Assembly (NCBI GenBank): GCA_902462525.1
Contig: CABQCA010000129.1
Span: 1 to 6,728 of the forward strand
Length of the DNA stretch: 6,728 nucleotides
Reading direction: 5' to 3'
From: an uncultured Porphyromonadaceae bacterium
GTDB taxonomy: Bacteria; Bacteroidota; Bacteroidia; Bacteroidales; Muribaculaceae
A program made the translations under genes and the position numbers. Numbering within the stretch: the stretch's first letter is position 1; the number at the start of each line of letters is the position of its first letter. Of the stretch, positions 5,637 to 6,728 are shown one piece after another. A model generated the notes under the pieces. That model did not search any database, was not told the origin of the DNA, and saw nothing but the letters and a program-made list of their open reading frames with translations.

Positions 5637-6728
5637 ATGTCAATCACATCATTCCTTAAGAAAATATTCGGTGACAAATCGGCCCGCGACCTTAAGGCCA
5701 TACGTCCCAAACTGGATGCCATCCATGCCGTAATGCCCCGGATAGCGGCTCTCGATGCCGACGGCCTGCGCCACGAAATCGACCTTGTGCGTGAGGATCT
5801 CGCCGCCGCCACCGCCGATGACCGTGCCGCCGTCGAAAAGCTCCGCGAAGAGGTGGAAACCCTTCCCTTCGACCAGCGCCAGCCCCTGTGGGACAAAATC
5901 GACGCCCACGAAAAAGCCATACTCGACATTCTCGAGAAAAAGCTCAACGAACATCTGCCCGTGGTATTCGCCACAGTGCGTGAAACTGCCAAACGTTTCG
6001 CCGAGAACGAAACCATAACCGTCAATGCCACCGACTTCGACCGCGAACTCGCCGGCCAGGGCCGCGAATTCGTGACCATCGACGGCGACAAAGCCATATG
6101 GAAAAACCGATGGATGGCAGGCGGAAATGAAATCGTGTGGGATATGGCTCACTACGATGTGCAGCTCATCGGCGGCATCGTGCTCCACGAAGGCAAAATC
6201 GCCGAAATGGCCACCGGCGAAGGAAAGACTCTTGTGGCTACTCTGCCGGTGTTCCTCCGCTCGCTGGCAAAACGCGGTGTGCACGTGGTGACTGTCAACG
6301 ACTACCTCGCCAAGCGCGACTCCGAGTGGATGGGGCCGCTCTATATGTTCCACGGCGCAAGTGTCGACTGCATCGACAAGCATCAGCCCAACACCCCCGA
6401 ACGCCGCCGCGCCTATGAGTGCGACATCACCTACGGCACCAACAACGAATTCGGCTTCGACTACCTGCGCGACAACATGGCCATGCTGCCGGAGGATCTC
6501 GTTCAGCGCAAGCACTACTATGCAATCGTCGACGAGGTCGACTCGGTGCTCATCGACGATGCCCGTACGCCGCTCATCATATCCGGCCCCGTGCCGCGCG
6601 GCGACGATCAGCTCTTCGACCTCTACAAAGCCAACGTCGAGAAAGTGGTGAGGGCACAGCAGCGCCTTGTGACATCGATTCTCGCCGAAGCAAAGACAAA
6701 ACTCGCCTCCGAGGACAAAGAGGACCAG
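5637..6728 (+). CDS. secA: Preprotein translocase ATPase SecA, 3'-partial
   Basis: The frame is open from ATG 5637 to the window end (364 codons, no stop), so only the N-terminal third is seen. SecA is the cytoplasmic ATPase that drives unfolded preproteins through SecYEG. Visible nucleotide-binding-domain-1 motifs are HYDVQLIGGIVLHEGKIAEM (172-191), Walker A MATGEGKTL (191-199, K197), VHVVTVNDYLAKRD (215-228), ITYGTNNEFGFDYLRDNM (264-281), the DEVD box at 299-302, and LIDDARTPLIISGP (305-318). The sequence stops soon after, where the preprotein cross-linking domain should begin. The start MSITSFLKKIFG matches SecA N-termini. Compared with E. coli SecA, about 89 extra residues lie before Walker A, in two blocks: a charged, helical-looking one (about 56-105) and one at about 121-170 (NETITVNATDFD to GGNEIVWDM). 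From memory Bacteroidota SecA proteins are long (about 1100 aa), so the extra length is probably lineage-typical. Confidence 0.97.
   Translation, partial: MSITSFLKKIFGDKSARDLKAIRPKLDAIHAVMPRIAALDADGLRHEIDLVREDLAAATADDRAAVEKLREEVETLPFDQRQPLWDKIDAHEKAILDILEKKLNEHLPVVFATVRETAKRFAENETITVNATDFDRELAGQGREFVTIDGDKAIWKNRWMAGGNEIVWDMAHYDVQLIGGIVLHEGKIAEMATGEGKTLVATLPVFLRSLAKRGVHVVTVNDYLAKRDSEWMGPLYMFHGASVDCIDKHQPNTPERRRAYECDITYGTNNEFGFDYLRDNMAMLPEDLVQRKHYYAIVDEVDSVLIDDARTPLIISGPVPRGDDQLFDLYKANVEKVVRAQQRLVTSILAEAKTKLASEDKEDQ

Noticed and set aside
5649..6515. A 288-codon open frame on the - strand opposite secA
   Set aside because: The + strand encodes unmistakable SecA. The antisense frame is a by-product of biased third positions.
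6528..6542. Two GTCGAC palindromes separated by GAG
   Set aside because: They encode the DEVD box of SecA (VDEVD), so protein constraint and common GTC/GAC codons explain them.

Overview
The window looks like chromosomal DNA from a GC-rich member of the Bacteroidales; a Muribaculaceae-like gut bacterium is my best guess. The grounds are: no Shine-Dalgarno sequence before any of the starts, a TAnnTTTG-type -7 promoter element upstream of secA, a SecA with a long extra segment before its Walker A motif, and a periplasmic DUF4105/Lnb-type membrane protein. All genes are on the + strand. Nothing points to a mobile element, CRISPR array, rRNA or tRNA.

Positions 1-5528 form one very compact gene string: a DPM1-like polyprenyl-phosphate glycosyltransferase (5' end cut off by the window), dihydroorotase (pyrC), QueD, QueE, a DUF4105/Lnb-like protein, and a secreted alkaline-phosphatase-superfamily protein. 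Successive genes overlap by 11 bp, are separated by 2 bp, then overlap by 11, 4 and 4 bp, so they are probably co-transcribed and translationally coupled. A 108-bp gap (5529-5636) carries a candidate promoter. secA then starts at 5637 and runs off the right end.

Functionally the string mixes pyrimidine synthesis (pyrC), two consecutive steps of 7-deazaguanine/queuosine synthesis (QueD makes CPH4, QueE converts it to CDG) and envelope functions (glycosyltransferase, Lnb-like protein, exported phosphatase-like protein). secA, the protein export motor, follows.

The most interesting object is the phosphatase-like protein at 3930-5528. It aligns almost without gaps to the PafA-type core as I recall it, yet the nucleophile and five of the six metal ligands are replaced, and the sixth is Asp to Glu. 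It is therefore probably a pseudoenzyme, and it overlaps by ATGA with an Lnb-like gene that keeps its own His/Cys pair. A second unexpected signal is a perfect 11-bp-arm inverted repeat inside the Lnb-like gene (3075-3098), written in locally AT-ended codons.
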